Assembly (NCBI GenBank): GCA_024742405.1
Contig: JANSYP010000004.1
Location: forward strand, 62,001 to 126,000
Source of the DNA: Paracoccaceae bacterium
GTDB lineage: Bacteria; Pseudomonadota; Alphaproteobacteria; Rhodobacterales; Rhodobacteraceae
Direction: 5' to 3'
Length of the DNA stretch: 64,000 nt
Below the pieces are notes generated by a model. It had not been told where the DNA came from. It worked only from the letters and a program-made list of their open reading frames with translations, and did no database searches. Made by a program: the position numbers and the translations under genes. Positions 35,034 through 44,506 of this stretch are shown piece after piece (the stretch's first letter is position 1; every line of letters begins with the position of its first letter).

Positions 35034-36336
35034 AGCGGCTCAGATCCGTGGACCGGGACAATTCGCCCAGATGGGTCTCGACGAAATCGGCATCCACCGT
35101 CACGGACTCTCCACCGCGGTCCGGGGCGGTAAAGCTCAGCTCCTCGAACACGCGCTCCAGCACGGTATAGAGCCGCCGTGCTCCGATGTTTTCCACGCTC
35201 TCGTTCACTTCCGCCGCGATCCGCGCCAGCGCCGCGATCCCGGCTTCGGTAAAGTCCACACGCACCTCTTCGGTGGCCATGAGCGCACTGTACTGCCGCG
35301 TCAACGCGTTGTCCGTTTCGGTCAGGATGCGCACGAAATCCTCTTCAGTCAGTGCGCGTAGTTCGACGCGGATTGGCAAGCGGCCCTGAAGCTCGGGCAA
35401 CAGGTCCGACGGCTTGGCGATGTGGAAGGCGCCCGACGCGATGAAAAGAACGTGGTCGGTTTTCACCGGACCGTGTTTGGTGCTGACGGACGTGCCTTCG
35501 ATCAGCGGCAGCAGATCGCGCTGCACACCTTCGCGGCTAACATCACCGCCGCGCACATCCTTGCGCGCACAGACCTTGTCGATCTCGTCGAGAAAGACGA
35601 TGCCGTCGTTTTCCACCGACTTGATCGCCGCGCGCTTGACCGTTTCGTCGTCGAGAAGCTTGTCGGCCTCTTCGGCAACCAGCACTTCATAGCTCTCGGC
35701 GACGGTCATGCGTTTCTTGACCGTGCGCCCGCCAAAGGCCTTGCCGAAGATGTCGCCGAGGTTCATGCCACCACCCATGCCACCCATCCCCGGCTGGCCC
35801 GGGATCTCCATCATCGGAAACGGGCTGGTGCTGTCCTGCAGCTCAAGCTCGATCTCGTGACCGTCCAGATCACCGTTCTGGAGCTTTTCGCGGAACCGCT
35901 CTCTGGTCTGTTCGCGCGCGTCCTTCCCGGCGATGGCCTCGATGACGCGCTGTTCGGCGGCCTCCTGCGCGCGCGCCTTGACGTCTTCGCGCATATGCTC
36001 ACGGGTCATTGCGATCGCGGCGTCGGTCAGGTCGCGGATGATCTGTTCGACATCGCGGCCGACATAGCCGACCTCTGTGAATTTGGTCGCTTCCACCTTC
36101 AGGAATGGCGCACGCGCGAGCCGGGCAAGCCGGCGGCTGATTTCCGTCTTGCCCACACCGGTGGGCCCGATCATCAGGATGTTTTTCGGATAGACCTCGT
36201 CCATGAGGTCGGCGTCGAGTTGCTGACGACGCCACCTGTTGCGCAGTGCAACGGCGACGGCGCGCTTGGCATCCTTCTGACCGATGATGAAACGGTCAAG
36301 CTCGCTAACGATCTCTCGGGGGGTGAGGCTGGTCAT
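35023..36336 (-). CDS. hslU: HslUV protease ATPase subunit HslU
   Basis: AAA+ unfoldase that feeds substrates to the HslV peptidase. The 437-residue product starts [20 protein letters not shown] and has Walker A GPTGVGKT at 57-64, the pore loop GYVGRD, an I domain at about 105-245 with a glycine/methionine-rich stretch ([15 protein letters not shown]), Walker [13 protein letters not shown], and the C-terminal LSRYVL needed to dock on HslV. It is unusual that hslV is not directly upstream: 800 nt and an opposite-strand gene intervene, so hslU needs its own promoter in 36337-36747. Confidence 0.96.
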   Translation of the reverse strand: MTSLTPREIVSELDRFIIGQKDAKRAVAVALRNRWRRQQLDADLMDEVYPKNILMIGPTGVGKTEISRRLARLARAPFLKVEATKFTEVGYVGRDVEQIIRDLTDAAIAMTREHMREDVKARAQEAAEQRVIEAIAGKDAREQTRERFREKLQNGDLDGHEIELELQDSTSPFPMMEIPGQPGMGGMGGGMNLGDIFGKAFGGRTVKKRMTVAESYEVLVAEEADKLLDDETVKRAAIKSVENDGIVFLDEIDKVCARKDVRGGDVSREGVQRDLLPLIEGTSVSTKHGPVKTDHVLFIASGAFHIAKPSDLLPELQGRLPIRVELRALTEEDFVRILTETDNALTRQYSALMATEEVRVDFTEAGIAALARIAAEVNESVENIGARRLYTVLERVFEELSFTAPDRGGESVTVDADFVETHLGELSRSTDLSRYVL

Positions 36337-36747
36337 TACTTGTCCTGTCTGCTCCGCCCGGATTTAGGCGTTACTGCGTCGGATGCCAAGCGTGCCGCAG
36401 CGACCGGTTGCGGGATCGCGAGACCTGATCCCAGCGCAGGCATCACTTCGAACCATGCCGTTCGCCGAATTCTCCCATGACGACGCCTGGTTCACACGCA
36501 ATTCCGCTTGGACCAAATCCATCTTGTCCAGGATCGTCCTAGGGGGCTATGCAAAGCTATGCCAGTTTTGGTTTACCTGTCCTTGGCCCCAATGTGTTTT
36601 TCGAAAAGAAGAGCAGATGTGCTCTTGCGTACAGATCGGGGGGCGAGACCATTTGATGCTCGGGGCACGCTATCGATGGTGGGCACCGGGGCCTTGTTCT
36701 GCGGGATCGGTTGACCGTCAGCGAAGAGTTTTGAGGATCTTTTACAC
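36337..36747. other. 411-nt region with no recognisable gene
   Basis: This stretch lies between the divergent hslU and DUF3307 starts. Its right half is clearly less GC-rich than neighbours (for example 36541-36610). A plus-strand open frame (36383-36751) and a 51-codon frame from 36559 have neither good ribosome sites nor a familiar sequence. It must contain the promoter of hslU and probably that of the DUF3307 gene. It could hold remnants of the DNA that separated hslV from hslU. I see no tRNA or clear terminator hairpin. Confidence 0.4.
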
Positions 36748-37134
36748 GTGACCGACCCGGCCTTGTCGACGCTGTTCTTGATGATCCTTCTGACGGTCAA
36801 GCACTTGGTTGCGGACTTTGCGCTGCAATCCCGGTATATCCTTGATAACAGACGTGTATATGGGCATCCGGCAGGGATTTTGCATGTCGGTATTCACCTT
36901 GCCGGCACCCTCATCGCGCTCGTCTTGGTCGGCACGCCGCCCGCACTGGTCGCCGCGATGCTCGCTGTCGAAGGTCTGCTGCACTATCATCTGGATTGGG
37001 CGAAGGACAATCTCGTTCTGAAGCTGGGTCTGACCTACGAGCGACGTGGTTACTGGATCCTGCTTGGCGCAGACCAGATGTGCCACCACCTCACCTATAT
37101 CGGCCTGGCCGCCTGGTGGTACCTCGCGGCCTGA
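36748..37134 (+). CDS. DUF3307 domain-containing membrane protein
   Basis: This 128-residue protein from GTG 36748 has about three hydrophobic segments: 8-28 with LMILLTVKHLVADFALQ, 44-70 and the C-terminal 112-128. Conserved histidines are in KHLVADF, GIHLAGT, HYHLDWAKDN and DQMCHHLTYIG. This histidine-rich membrane pattern is DUF3307; the function is unknown. It sits on the opposite strand between hslV and hslU, ending 2 nt from hslV, which is not the usual order for the hslVU pair. Confidence 0.82.
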   Translation: MTDPALSTLFLMILLTVKHLVADFALQSRYILDNRRVYGHPAGILHVGIHLAGTLIALVLVGTPPALVAAMLAVEGLLHYHLDWAKDNLVLKLGLTYERRGYWILLGADQMCHHLTYIGLAAWWYLAA

Positions 37135-37136
37135 GG

Positions 37137-37706
37137 CTAAGCGGTAATGGTTTCCACCGTCAGGTTGCCATTTGTATAGACGCAGATGTCCGCCGCGATC
37201 GCCATGGCCCTGCGTGCCACGGTTTCGGCATCAAGATCGCTGTCCATCAGGCCTCGGGCTGCGGCCAGAGCATAATTCCCGCCGGACCCAATGGCGGCGA
37301 CGTCATGTTCGGGGTCCAGCACGTCGCCGGCACCGGTCACGATCAGCAGATCGCGGCCGTCGCTGACGATGAGCATCGCCTCGAGCTTCTGCAGATACTT
37401 GTCCGTGCGCCAATCCTTGGCCAGATCCACGCAGGCGCGGGCGAGCTGGCCGGGGGTTGCTTCGAGTTTTGCCTCGAGTCGCTCCAGAAGTGTGAACGCA
37501 TCGGCGGTCGAGCCGGCAAAGCCCGCCACGGCATCTTTTCCGGCCGCCGAGATGCGCCGCACCTTGCGCGCGCTGGCTTTGATCACTGTATCCCCAAGGC
37601 TGACTTGGCCGTCCCCTGCGATCACCACCTGATCGCCCTTGCGGACACCAATGATCGTGGTGCCGTGCCATCCCGGCCCGGAGTTATGGGTGTCGCTGTG
37701 CATCAT
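37137..37706 (-). CDS. hslV: HslUV protease peptidase subunit HslV
   Basis: Proteasome-beta-like N-terminal threonine peptidase. The product is 189 residues from ATG 37706 (a second ATG follows at 37703). A short propeptide (about 15 residues ending GWHG) precedes the catalytic Thr16 in [10 protein letters not shown], so self-processing is expected. [25 protein letters not shown] and [15 protein letters not shown] complete the fold. The gene is downstream of trxA and upstream, across an opposite-strand gene, of hslU. Confidence 0.95.
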   Translation of the reverse strand: MMHSDTHNSGPGWHGTTIIGVRKGDQVVIAGDGQVSLGDTVIKASARKVRRISAAGKDAVAGFAGSTADAFTLLERLEAKLEATPGQLARACVDLAKDWRTDKYLQKLEAMLIVSDGRDLLIVTGAGDVLDPEHDVAAIGSGGNYALAAARGLMDSDLDAETVARRAMAIAADICVYTNGNLTVETITA

Positions 37707-37725
37707 TGGCCTCCATGCCGTCCGG

Positions 37726-37749
37726 CGCGCCGCGCAGGCACGCGGCGCG
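37726..37749 (-). terminator. Hairpin downstream of trxA
   Basis: CGCGCCGCG (37726-37734) pairs perfectly with CGCGGCGCG (37741-37749), a 9-bp all-GC stem and 6-nt loop, 21 nt after the trxA stop and before the hslV start. It probably ends the trxA transcript. Confidence 0.6.
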
Positions 37750-37770
37750 GTCTCGGCAAGGCGTCCGGTT

Positions 37771-38091
37771 TCAGAGCGCGCTTTCGATCCAGCCCTGCAG
37801 GGCTGCTTTGGGCGCCGCACCGGTCTTGTTGGTTACGACCTGACCGTCCTTGAACATGAACAGCGCAGGAATGCCGCGAATGCCCAGTTCGGACGCAACC
37901 TTGTTATTCTCGTCGACATTGACCTTGACGATCTTCACACGGCCTTCGAGTTCGTCCGAAAGCTCTTCCAGTGCGGGGCCGATCTGTTTGCAGGGGCCGC
38001 ACCATTCGGCCCAGAAATCGACGACGACGGGAATATCGGCGTTTTTCACCTCGATATCGAAGGTGTCGTCCGTGACGGCGACGGTGGCCAT
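37771..38091 (-). CDS. trxA: Thioredoxin 1
   Basis: Cytoplasmic dithiol reductant. The 106-residue product has the active site WCGPC with Cys31 and Cys34, the cis-proline [11 protein letters not shown], and no signal peptide. It follows addA by 56 nt on the same strand, a common alphaproteobacterial order (addB-addA-trxA). Confidence 0.97.
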   Translation of the reverse strand: MATVAVTDDTFDIEVKNADIPVVVDFWAEWCGPCKQIGPALEELSDELEGRVKIVKVNVDENNKVASELGIRGIPALFMFKDGQVVTNKTGAAPKAALQGWIESAL

Positions 38092-38147
38092 GGCAGGCTC
38101 CTTGGAACTGTTTCAGAGGGCGAAGGTATGGACGCGCCTGCCAGCCG

Positions 38148-41100
38148 TCAAGGTGTCGCGCCGTGCGAAACGGACAGGTCTGTTGTGCGGAGCGCGTCCA
38201 TCACATGCGTGTGGGGCAGGGGCATCAGCCGGGGCGTTGCGGTCCAGAGGATCGCGGTCTCAACGGGCAGGCCGGGATAGATCTGCGACAGCGCGGCGGC
38301 ATAGGCCCCCAATTGCCGCAACAGGCCATCGGGAACATCCTCGGGTCGGCCGGGAACCAGCGCGTTTGTCTTGAAATCGATTGCCAGAACACGGTCGGGC
38401 GTGACGATCAGCCGGTCAATCTGGCCCAGGATTCGTTCGCCGAGCTCTGGCAGATCGGCCGAAACCTCGACCTCCGCCAGACTGTCCGGGCCGAAGAGCA
38501 GGGCGAGGGCCGGGTCGGTCAGCACCCGGATCGCATCGGCCAACACGGCCGCGCTATCTTCAGGCATTGGCGGCGCCTCATCCAAACCCAGAATGCCGGG
38601 CGCCAGCTCGGCCCAGGACGCTTCGGGAAGCGCGGGCAGATGTTCCAGCAGCAGGTGAAGATGCCGGCCCCGGCGCATTGCGCTGTCGGGATCGAGACCG
38701 TCCTCTCCGGGCAGGGCCTTGGCGCCGCCCAGGCCTGAGGGTGCCAGCGGCCGCGCCGGAGCGTCGGGCCGTTGCGCACGGGTTGCGGTCCAGAGGGGCA
38801 GGGGCGCGGTGTCGGGATCGACCAGCGCACCGCCCGCGGCCTGCGCCCCGCGCAACCAGTCGCCCCGGGCAAAGCGCAGGCCCGCCCCGACGGGTGTCTC
38901 GATCGCGACCGTCTCCAGCGTCTGGAGCCCTGCCGCGACGGTGCCGTGCCAGCTGTCGGCCGCAGCCTTGCCGGTCTTGCCCGCCGCGCAGACAATCAGC
39001 CAGCAGCGCGCCCGCGTCATCGCCACATAGAGCAGCCGGTCGCGTTCCTCCAACTGCCGCCGGCGCCAGTCGTCGGCCGGATCCTGCAACGCGGGCGGCA
39101 TCGCGCCGGAGGCCGGTTTCCAGGCCATCCAGCCGGGATCGCCGACGCGCAGCAGCATGTCGCGGTTGCGCAGCTGGCGTTGCGCGCAGTCGGGCAGGAT
39201 CACGATCTGTTCTTCCAGGCCCTTGGCGCCGTGCACGGTCATCACCCGGATCTGCCCGACGCCGCCGCTATCGGCCTGGCGTTTGATCTCGATATCCTCG
39301 GCGGCAAACCAGGTCAGAAACCCGGTCAGGCTGGGGATCTCGCGCTGCTCATAGTCGAGCGCGAGCGCCAGCAGCGCGTCGATGGCCTCCTCGCATTCGG
39401 CCCCAAGCCGCGCGACAAGCCGCAGCCGCCCGCCATGGCGTGTGAGGACCCGTTCCAGCAGGTCGTAGGGGCGCAGGAAATCCGTCTGACTTAGCAGATC
39501 CCACAAGCGATCCAACGTTTCCCGTCGGTCGTCGCGGGCGCGCAATGCCTCCCACAGCGTGGCGCGGCGTCCATGGGCAAGGCGAAAGAGTTCGTCCTCC
39601 GACCAGCCCAGCAGCGGAGAGCGCAGGACGGCGGCCAGTGAGAGGTCGTCCTCAGGCGTCGCGAGAAACGACAAAAGCGCGATCAGGTCTTTGACCGCGA
39701 GCGCGTCGGACAGCTTGAGGCGGTCGGCGCCGGCGATGGGAAGCCTTTCGGCTTTGCAGGCGCTGATGATCTGGTGGAAGAGCGTGCTGCGTCGCTGCAC
39801 CAGGATCAGGACGTCACCCGCCGTGATGGGCCGGCGCGTGCCGTCGGGAAGGGGTAGTGTCTCGCCGGTATCGATCCAGCCGCGCACGGTTGCCGCGATC
39901 TCGCGGGCCAGCACGGCGGCGGGATCGTCGGGGGCCACGCGGTCCAGCGGGTCGTCCCAGGCGCGCTCCTCGGTGTCGCGCTCCGCCGGGGGCAGGGCGG
40001 GCCAGAGATCGACGCGTCCCGGCAGGTCGGGAAAGAAAGCCCGATGTTCGATATCGGCGCCGAACCCGCCGCCGGAGTGGCCCGCAAAGGTTGCATCGAC
40101 CACGTCGAGCAGCGCGGGCGCGGAGCGGAACGAATGATGCAGAGCCTGCGTGGCGAGGGTCAAACCCTGCGAGGACAGGTCCTCTGTGAAGCGGTCGTGT
40201 TTTTCTCCAAAAGCATCGGGGGCCGCGCCCTGGAATGAATAGATCGACTGTTTCGCGTCGCCCACGACGAAGAGCGTGCGCGGTGTCGAGTCTTCGGCTG
40301 CTGCGCTGGCGATGATCTCGCGCGTGAGCAGTCCGATGACGTCCCACTGGGCCGGGCTGGTGTCCTGCGCTTCGTCGACGAGGATATGGGCGATCCCGCC
40401 ATCGAGCTTGTAGAGCACCCATTGCGCGACCGCGGGGTCTGACAACAGCGCCCGGCTGCGCAGGATCAGATCGTCGAAATCGAGCCAGCCACGGGCCTGT
40501 TTCGCGGCATCGACCGCGGGCAGAAACGCAGCCGCAAAGGCGTGGAGGACCGCGCTCTGCTCCGCGGCGCGCAGGGCAAGTCGCAGGGGCCTGGCTTCGG
40601 CGATCCGGTCGGCTAGGACGTCCAGACCGTCGAGAAGCGCGGGGTCCATCGCGGCGCGCGTGCTCTTGGTGCCCAGCTTGCCGGCCTTGGATCCGAATGG
40701 GGCGGCCGCCTGCGCGCCAAAGAGCATCGACCCCTCCAGCCCTTCGACCATACCCACCGACGGGACAAAGGGGAGCAGTGTGGCCAGCGCGGTCGACAGT
40801 TTTGCGTCCGTCGATGATCCCTCTGACAGGACCGGGATGGCCTGCGCGAGCAGCTCCCCCTCGCTGCCGTCGAAAACCATGGCGCAGAGCGTGGCCTCAT
40901 CGAAATCCGGGGGCAGTTCGAGCCGCTCAAAAATCCCGGCACGGCTGAGCGGCGGTGCAAAAAGCGCGCGCTCCTTCATCAGTCCGCGCAGAAGCCCGTC
41001 GAACGCGTCGTCCGAGGCCACTGCAACGACAGCCTCCAGGAGGGGCGCCTCAGGCCCCACGGCGAGCGCATCGGCTGTGGCAAAGATCATCTCGTCCAGC

Positions 41101-41558
41101 GCGGCTTCGTCCATCTCGGTGAATTGCGGCGACACGCCGGCCTCCAACGGAAAGCGTCGCAACAGGCTGGCACAAAAGGCATGGATCGTCTGGATCTTGA
41201 GCCCGCCCGGCGTCTCGATCGCCCGTGCAAAGAGCCGCTGAGCCCGCGCCAGGCGCGTGGCATCGAGCGGTCCGTCCTCGCCCAGCCCGCGCAACGCATC
41301 GCGCAGCACCGCTTCGGGCATCATCGCCCAGGTTCCCAGTGTGGCAAAGAGGCGGTTTTGCATCTCGGCGGCAGCCGCCTTGGTGAAGGTCAGGCAAAGG
41401 ATGCTTTGCGGTGGCACGCCAGACAGCAACAATCGCGCCACCCGATCGGTGAGCACGCGGGTCTTGCCCGACCCGGCATTGGCCGAAAGCCATGTCGAGG
41501 CGGCCGGGTTCGCGGCGATCACCTGGGCGCGGGTCGCCTCGTCCATCGTCTCATCCAT
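38148..41558 (-). CDS. addA: Double-strand break repair helicase-nuclease AddA
   Basis: UvrD-like helicase with a C-terminal nuclease; with AddB it resects double-strand breaks for RecA loading. The 1136-residue product shows Walker A SANAGSGKTRVLTDR near residues 23-37, motif II HILVDEAQDTSPAQWDV, FVVGDAKQSIYSFQGA, the helicase motif VMTVHGAKGLE, and the nuclease motif VLAIDFKTNALVP about 60 residues from the end. It overlaps addB by 8 nt. Confidence 0.95.
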   Translation of the reverse strand: MDETMDEATRAQVIAANPAASTWLSANAGSGKTRVLTDRVARLLLSGVPPQSILCLTFTKAAAAEMQNRLFATLGTWAMMPEAVLRDALRGLGEDGPLDATRLARAQRLFARAIETPGGLKIQTIHAFCASLLRRFPLEAGVSPQFTEMDEAALDEMIFATADALAVGPEAPLLEAVVAVASDDAFDGLLRGLMKERALFAPPLSRAGIFERLELPPDFDEATLCAMVFDGSEGELLAQAIPVLSEGSSTDAKLSTALATLLPFVPSVGMVEGLEGSMLFGAQAAAPFGSKAGKLGTKSTRAAMDPALLDGLDVLADRIAEARPLRLALRAAEQSAVLHAFAAAFLPAVDAAKQARGWLDFDDLILRSRALLSDPAVAQWVLYKLDGGIAHILVDEAQDTSPAQWDVIGLLTREIIASAAAEDSTPRTLFVVGDAKQSIYSFQGAAPDAFGEKHDRFTEDLSSQGLTLATQALHHSFRSAPALLDVVDATFAGHSGGGFGADIEHRAFFPDLPGRVDLWPALPPAERDTEERAWDDPLDRVAPDDPAAVLAREIAATVRGWIDTGETLPLPDGTRRPITAGDVLILVQRRSTLFHQIISACKAERLPIAGADRLKLSDALAVKDLIALLSFLATPEDDLSLAAVLRSPLLGWSEDELFRLAHGRRATLWEALRARDDRRETLDRLWDLLSQTDFLRPYDLLERVLTRHGGRLRLVARLGAECEEAIDALLALALDYEQREIPSLTGFLTWFAAEDIEIKRQADSGGVGQIRVMTVHGAKGLEEQIVILPDCAQRQLRNRDMLLRVGDPGWMAWKPASGAMPPALQDPADDWRRRQLEERDRLLYVAMTRARCWLIVCAAGKTGKAAADSWHGTVAAGLQTLETVAIETPVGAGLRFARGDWLRGAQAAGGALVDPDTAPLPLWTATRAQRPDAPARPLAPSGLGGAKALPGEDGLDPDSAMRRGRHLHLLLEHLPALPEASWAELAPGILGLDEAPPMPEDSAAVLADAIRVLTDPALALLFGPDSLAEVEVSADLPELGERILGQIDRLIVTPDRVLAIDFKTNALVPGRPEDVPDGLLRQLGAYAAALSQIYPGLPVETAILWTATPRLMPLPHTHVMDALRTTDLSVSHGATP

Positions 41559-44502
41559 CGCCGTGCTCCCCGACCGGGATCGTCACGGCCACGTCAGTGA
41601 TGTCCCATTCGCCCAAGCGCGCGAGATGGTCGAAGTCGCCGCCATGGGCGTCCTGCTCCGGCGCCCGGCGGGCGGTGTAGCCGCGGGTTCCGGCGATATG
41701 GGCCGCCAGGAGCGCGGCGACACGGGCGAGGGTTTCTGCCGGGCTTTGCTCGTCCAGTGGCGCCGGTACGATTTTGGGTGCGGCACCAAGCCCGATATAC
41801 GCGGCCTCTGCCACTGGGCGGGGAGGCACGCCTTCATAGGCGCCGGCCTCGGACATCGCGGCGACGAGCAGGAGCTGCTTGTGAAACGTCGCCTGCTGGG
41901 CCGGGCTCGGCGGGGCGCCGGTCTTGTAGTCATAGAGGTTCAGACCGCCATCGTCGCGCATGTCGATCCGGTCTGCTTTGGAGGTGAGCGTGACGCCCGT
42001 GGTCCCCAGGGGCAGGGCGCCGGCGGATTCAAAGCGGGCCGGACGCGCGGCGCGCAGGCGGACCTGTTCTCCCGCCAGGAACCACTCCGCCACCCGCGCC
42101 ATCCGCGCCTGCCACAGCGCGCGCGTGTGGGGCCAAGGGACCAGATCCTCCAGAGTCTCGGCACTCAGGTCCAGCAGCATCGGTACGTCGAGTGTGGCAA
42201 GCTCCGGGCCCGCCCGTTCCAGCACGCGGTGCAGCACCGTGCCGCGCAACGCAGGGTCAGGGGTCCGGTGCAGCGGGTCGAGCGGTGCGAGACGCAGCAC
42301 CCGGCTGGCGTAGAGCGCATAGGGGTCGCGGATCAGGCGTTCCACATCGCTGACGGAGATACGGGCTGGCGCCGTCCCGGCGGGCGGTTTCGGCGAGGGG
42401 CGCGGCGCGCGGGCCAGGGACACTCCATGGGCCTGCGGCGCATCGAGCCGGTTGGCCAGCTCCAGCCAACTCCGACCCCGATCCCGCATCGCGTCCAACG
42501 CTGCGTCACCGCCCTGGTCGGGCAGGCCACCAAGCAGACAGACCAGCCGGTTGAGCCAGCGTGACGGAACCGTCGGGGCCTCGTTGTCGCGCAGAGGGCG
42601 GGACAACACCACTTGGGACGCTGCAACGGCCTGCTGAAAGTCATGGGCCGAGAGCCCGATGCGGCGTTCGGGCGACAAAAGCCCGGCCTCGGCGCGCATC
42701 CGGCGGTTGAGCCAGGGATCGGGGTCAGGGGCGGGCGGCCAGATCCCGTCGGTCAGCCCGCCCAGCACAACCAGATCGGCGCCCTGAACCCGCGCCTCCA
42801 GCGTGCCCCAGATCATCACACCGGGATGAGGGCTTGTCGGATCCCGCACTTCGCCCGCCAACACCGCGCGCAGCAGGGCTGCGAACTCTGACCCGGTCGC
42901 GGCGCCGCCCGCCATGGCTTCGGTTTCCAGCGCGGCGCATTTCATGCGGGCATCGCGTCCGTCGGGGCCGGACCAGAGCTGCGCTTCGGTGGTCGGCGCC
43001 AGCGGATCGGCCATGGCGCCGGAAACCAGCCGGCGGTGCGTCTCCAGCAAGACTTCAACCCGCGTGGCCAGGACCGTACGTTCGGGCAGCCGGAGCATGT
43101 CGTCGAGGATTGCGGCGATCCAGTCGGCCCACTCGGCGGCGTCGGGCGCGAAGCGGTGAGCCCAGCCGCGCAGCGTTTCGCCGGTGGGAAAAGCCGGGCC
43201 ACGGCGGCGCTGCCACAGCTCAAAATCGCGGCTGTGGCGCAGGTGGTCTCCGCGCCCCGCGACGCTGTGCACCAGCGGATGCTTGAAGAGGGCGATCAGT
43301 GCGGCAGGGTCCGGCGGGGCGGTCCAGAGCGCGGCCAGTTGGCGGAGCAAACGCCCGGTCGGCGATTGGGTCAGGGGCGCGCCGGCGCTGTCATCGGGTT
43401 CGATTCCCCACTTGTCGAGCATTGCGGTGACGCGCCGTGTGAGCATCCGGTCGGGCGAGATCAGCGCCACGCGCGTACCCCGTTCGGCCGCATCGCGAAG
43501 GATCAGTGCAACCGCGGTGGCCTCTGCCCGCGGATCGGGGGCTTCGATCAGCGTCATGCCGGCGGTCGCCTCGCCCAGTTCTCCGAGGTGGGGACCTTCG
43601 ACCTGCCAGCGGTCTGTGACCGGTGCGGGTCGCAGAGCCAGGGACACCAGCGCATTGCGCGGCGGGTCCGGCGGGGGGATGTCGTGCCAGGCTGCGACAG
43701 CGTCTGCAGGACGATCGACAGCCTGCAGCAGATCGGCGTAGCGGAACTGCGGGTGGTCCTCGTGCCGCTCCGGTGCGGTGAGCCCGGCCCATGCGGCATC
43801 CGGCATGGCGAAATCGAAGCCGGGCAGAACGACATGGCCCTGGGGCAGTCGCAGCACCGCCTCCATCAGCAACCGGGTTGTACCGCGGGACCCGGTGGAA
43901 CCGGCGATGATCACCGGGTCCGCGGGCGGTGCGCTGGCCCAGCGGCGCGCGAGCGTTTCCACCGCGATCCTCTGGCGGCCCTCGGCGTCCGGCGGCGAGC
44001 CGGTTTCAGCCAGGTAGCCCGACAGCAGCCCCAGAAAGCGTTGGCTGCGGGCCCAATGGCCGGACTGATCCGAGACATCTAGCCCGGCGATCCGATGGAA
44101 TCCGACGCCTTCGCCCTGCATCTCGTCGAGCAGAGCTGCTAGCGAGCCCGCCAGATCGAAGGCCGCGGCGCGGGGGGCAATGTCTGGCTGTGCCGCGATC
44201 AGGCCCTCGACCAACCGGGTGAGCTCCAGCCGCCGCCGCAGGGCCGACCGCGCGGGGGGGAGCGGTCCAAGGGCAACATCGCGGCCCAGATCAGTGACCA
44301 GTGCCAGACGTGGGAGGAGCCGCGCGGGGCCCTCGGCCAGCAGCGCGTGGACCCGGCGTAGCATCCGGCCCGTATTCAGATAGATCCGCGTGCGTGCCTG
44401 CGCCTCGGGTGGGGTCTCTGCAAACCGCTCCAAAAGCCCTGCCACGAAGACCGCCGGAAAATCTGCGCCGGGATCGATGCCCCAAATCCCGCCGCGCGCC
44501 AT
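41551..44502 (-). CDS. addB: Double-strand break repair protein AddB
   Basis: Partner of AddA with a second nuclease domain. The start ATG 44502 (MARGGIWGIDPG) is 4 nt after the murU stop; a longer frame extends into murU. The product is 983 residues. Its inactivated helicase core has no Walker A lysine motif near the N-terminus. The nuclease motif YDYKTGAPPSPAQ is near residue 890. At the position where Firmicutes AddB has iron-sulfur cysteines this protein reads DVERLIRDPYALYASRVLRL with no cysteine, as I expect for the alphaproteobacterial branch. Confidence 0.92.
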   Translation of the reverse strand: MARGGIWGIDPGADFPAVFVAGLLERFAETPPEAQARTRIYLNTGRMLRRVHALLAEGPARLLPRLALVTDLGRDVALGPLPPARSALRRRLELTRLVEGLIAAQPDIAPRAAAFDLAGSLAALLDEMQGEGVGFHRIAGLDVSDQSGHWARSQRFLGLLSGYLAETGSPPDAEGRQRIAVETLARRWASAPPADPVIIAGSTGSRGTTRLLMEAVLRLPQGHVVLPGFDFAMPDAAWAGLTAPERHEDHPQFRYADLLQAVDRPADAVAAWHDIPPPDPPRNALVSLALRPAPVTDRWQVEGPHLGELGEATAGMTLIEAPDPRAEATAVALILRDAAERGTRVALISPDRMLTRRVTAMLDKWGIEPDDSAGAPLTQSPTGRLLRQLAALWTAPPDPAALIALFKHPLVHSVAGRGDHLRHSRDFELWQRRRGPAFPTGETLRGWAHRFAPDAAEWADWIAAILDDMLRLPERTVLATRVEVLLETHRRLVSGAMADPLAPTTEAQLWSGPDGRDARMKCAALETEAMAGGAATGSEFAALLRAVLAGEVRDPTSPHPGVMIWGTLEARVQGADLVVLGGLTDGIWPPAPDPDPWLNRRMRAEAGLLSPERRIGLSAHDFQQAVAASQVVLSRPLRDNEAPTVPSRWLNRLVCLLGGLPDQGGDAALDAMRDRGRSWLELANRLDAPQAHGVSLARAPRPSPKPPAGTAPARISVSDVERLIRDPYALYASRVLRLAPLDPLHRTPDPALRGTVLHRVLERAGPELATLDVPMLLDLSAETLEDLVPWPHTRALWQARMARVAEWFLAGEQVRLRAARPARFESAGALPLGTTGVTLTSKADRIDMRDDGGLNLYDYKTGAPPSPAQQATFHKQLLLVAAMSEAGAYEGVPPRPVAEAAYIGLGAAPKIVPAPLDEQSPAETLARVAALLAAHIAGTRGYTARRAPEQDAHGGDFDHLARLGEWDITDVAVTIPVGEHGDG

Positions 44503-44506
44503 AGGC

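Noticed and set aside
36383-36751. 122-codon plus-strand frame before DUF3307
   Set aside because: No ribosome site and an unusual Trp/Cys-rich sequence without homology that I recognise. I described the region as unexplained instead.
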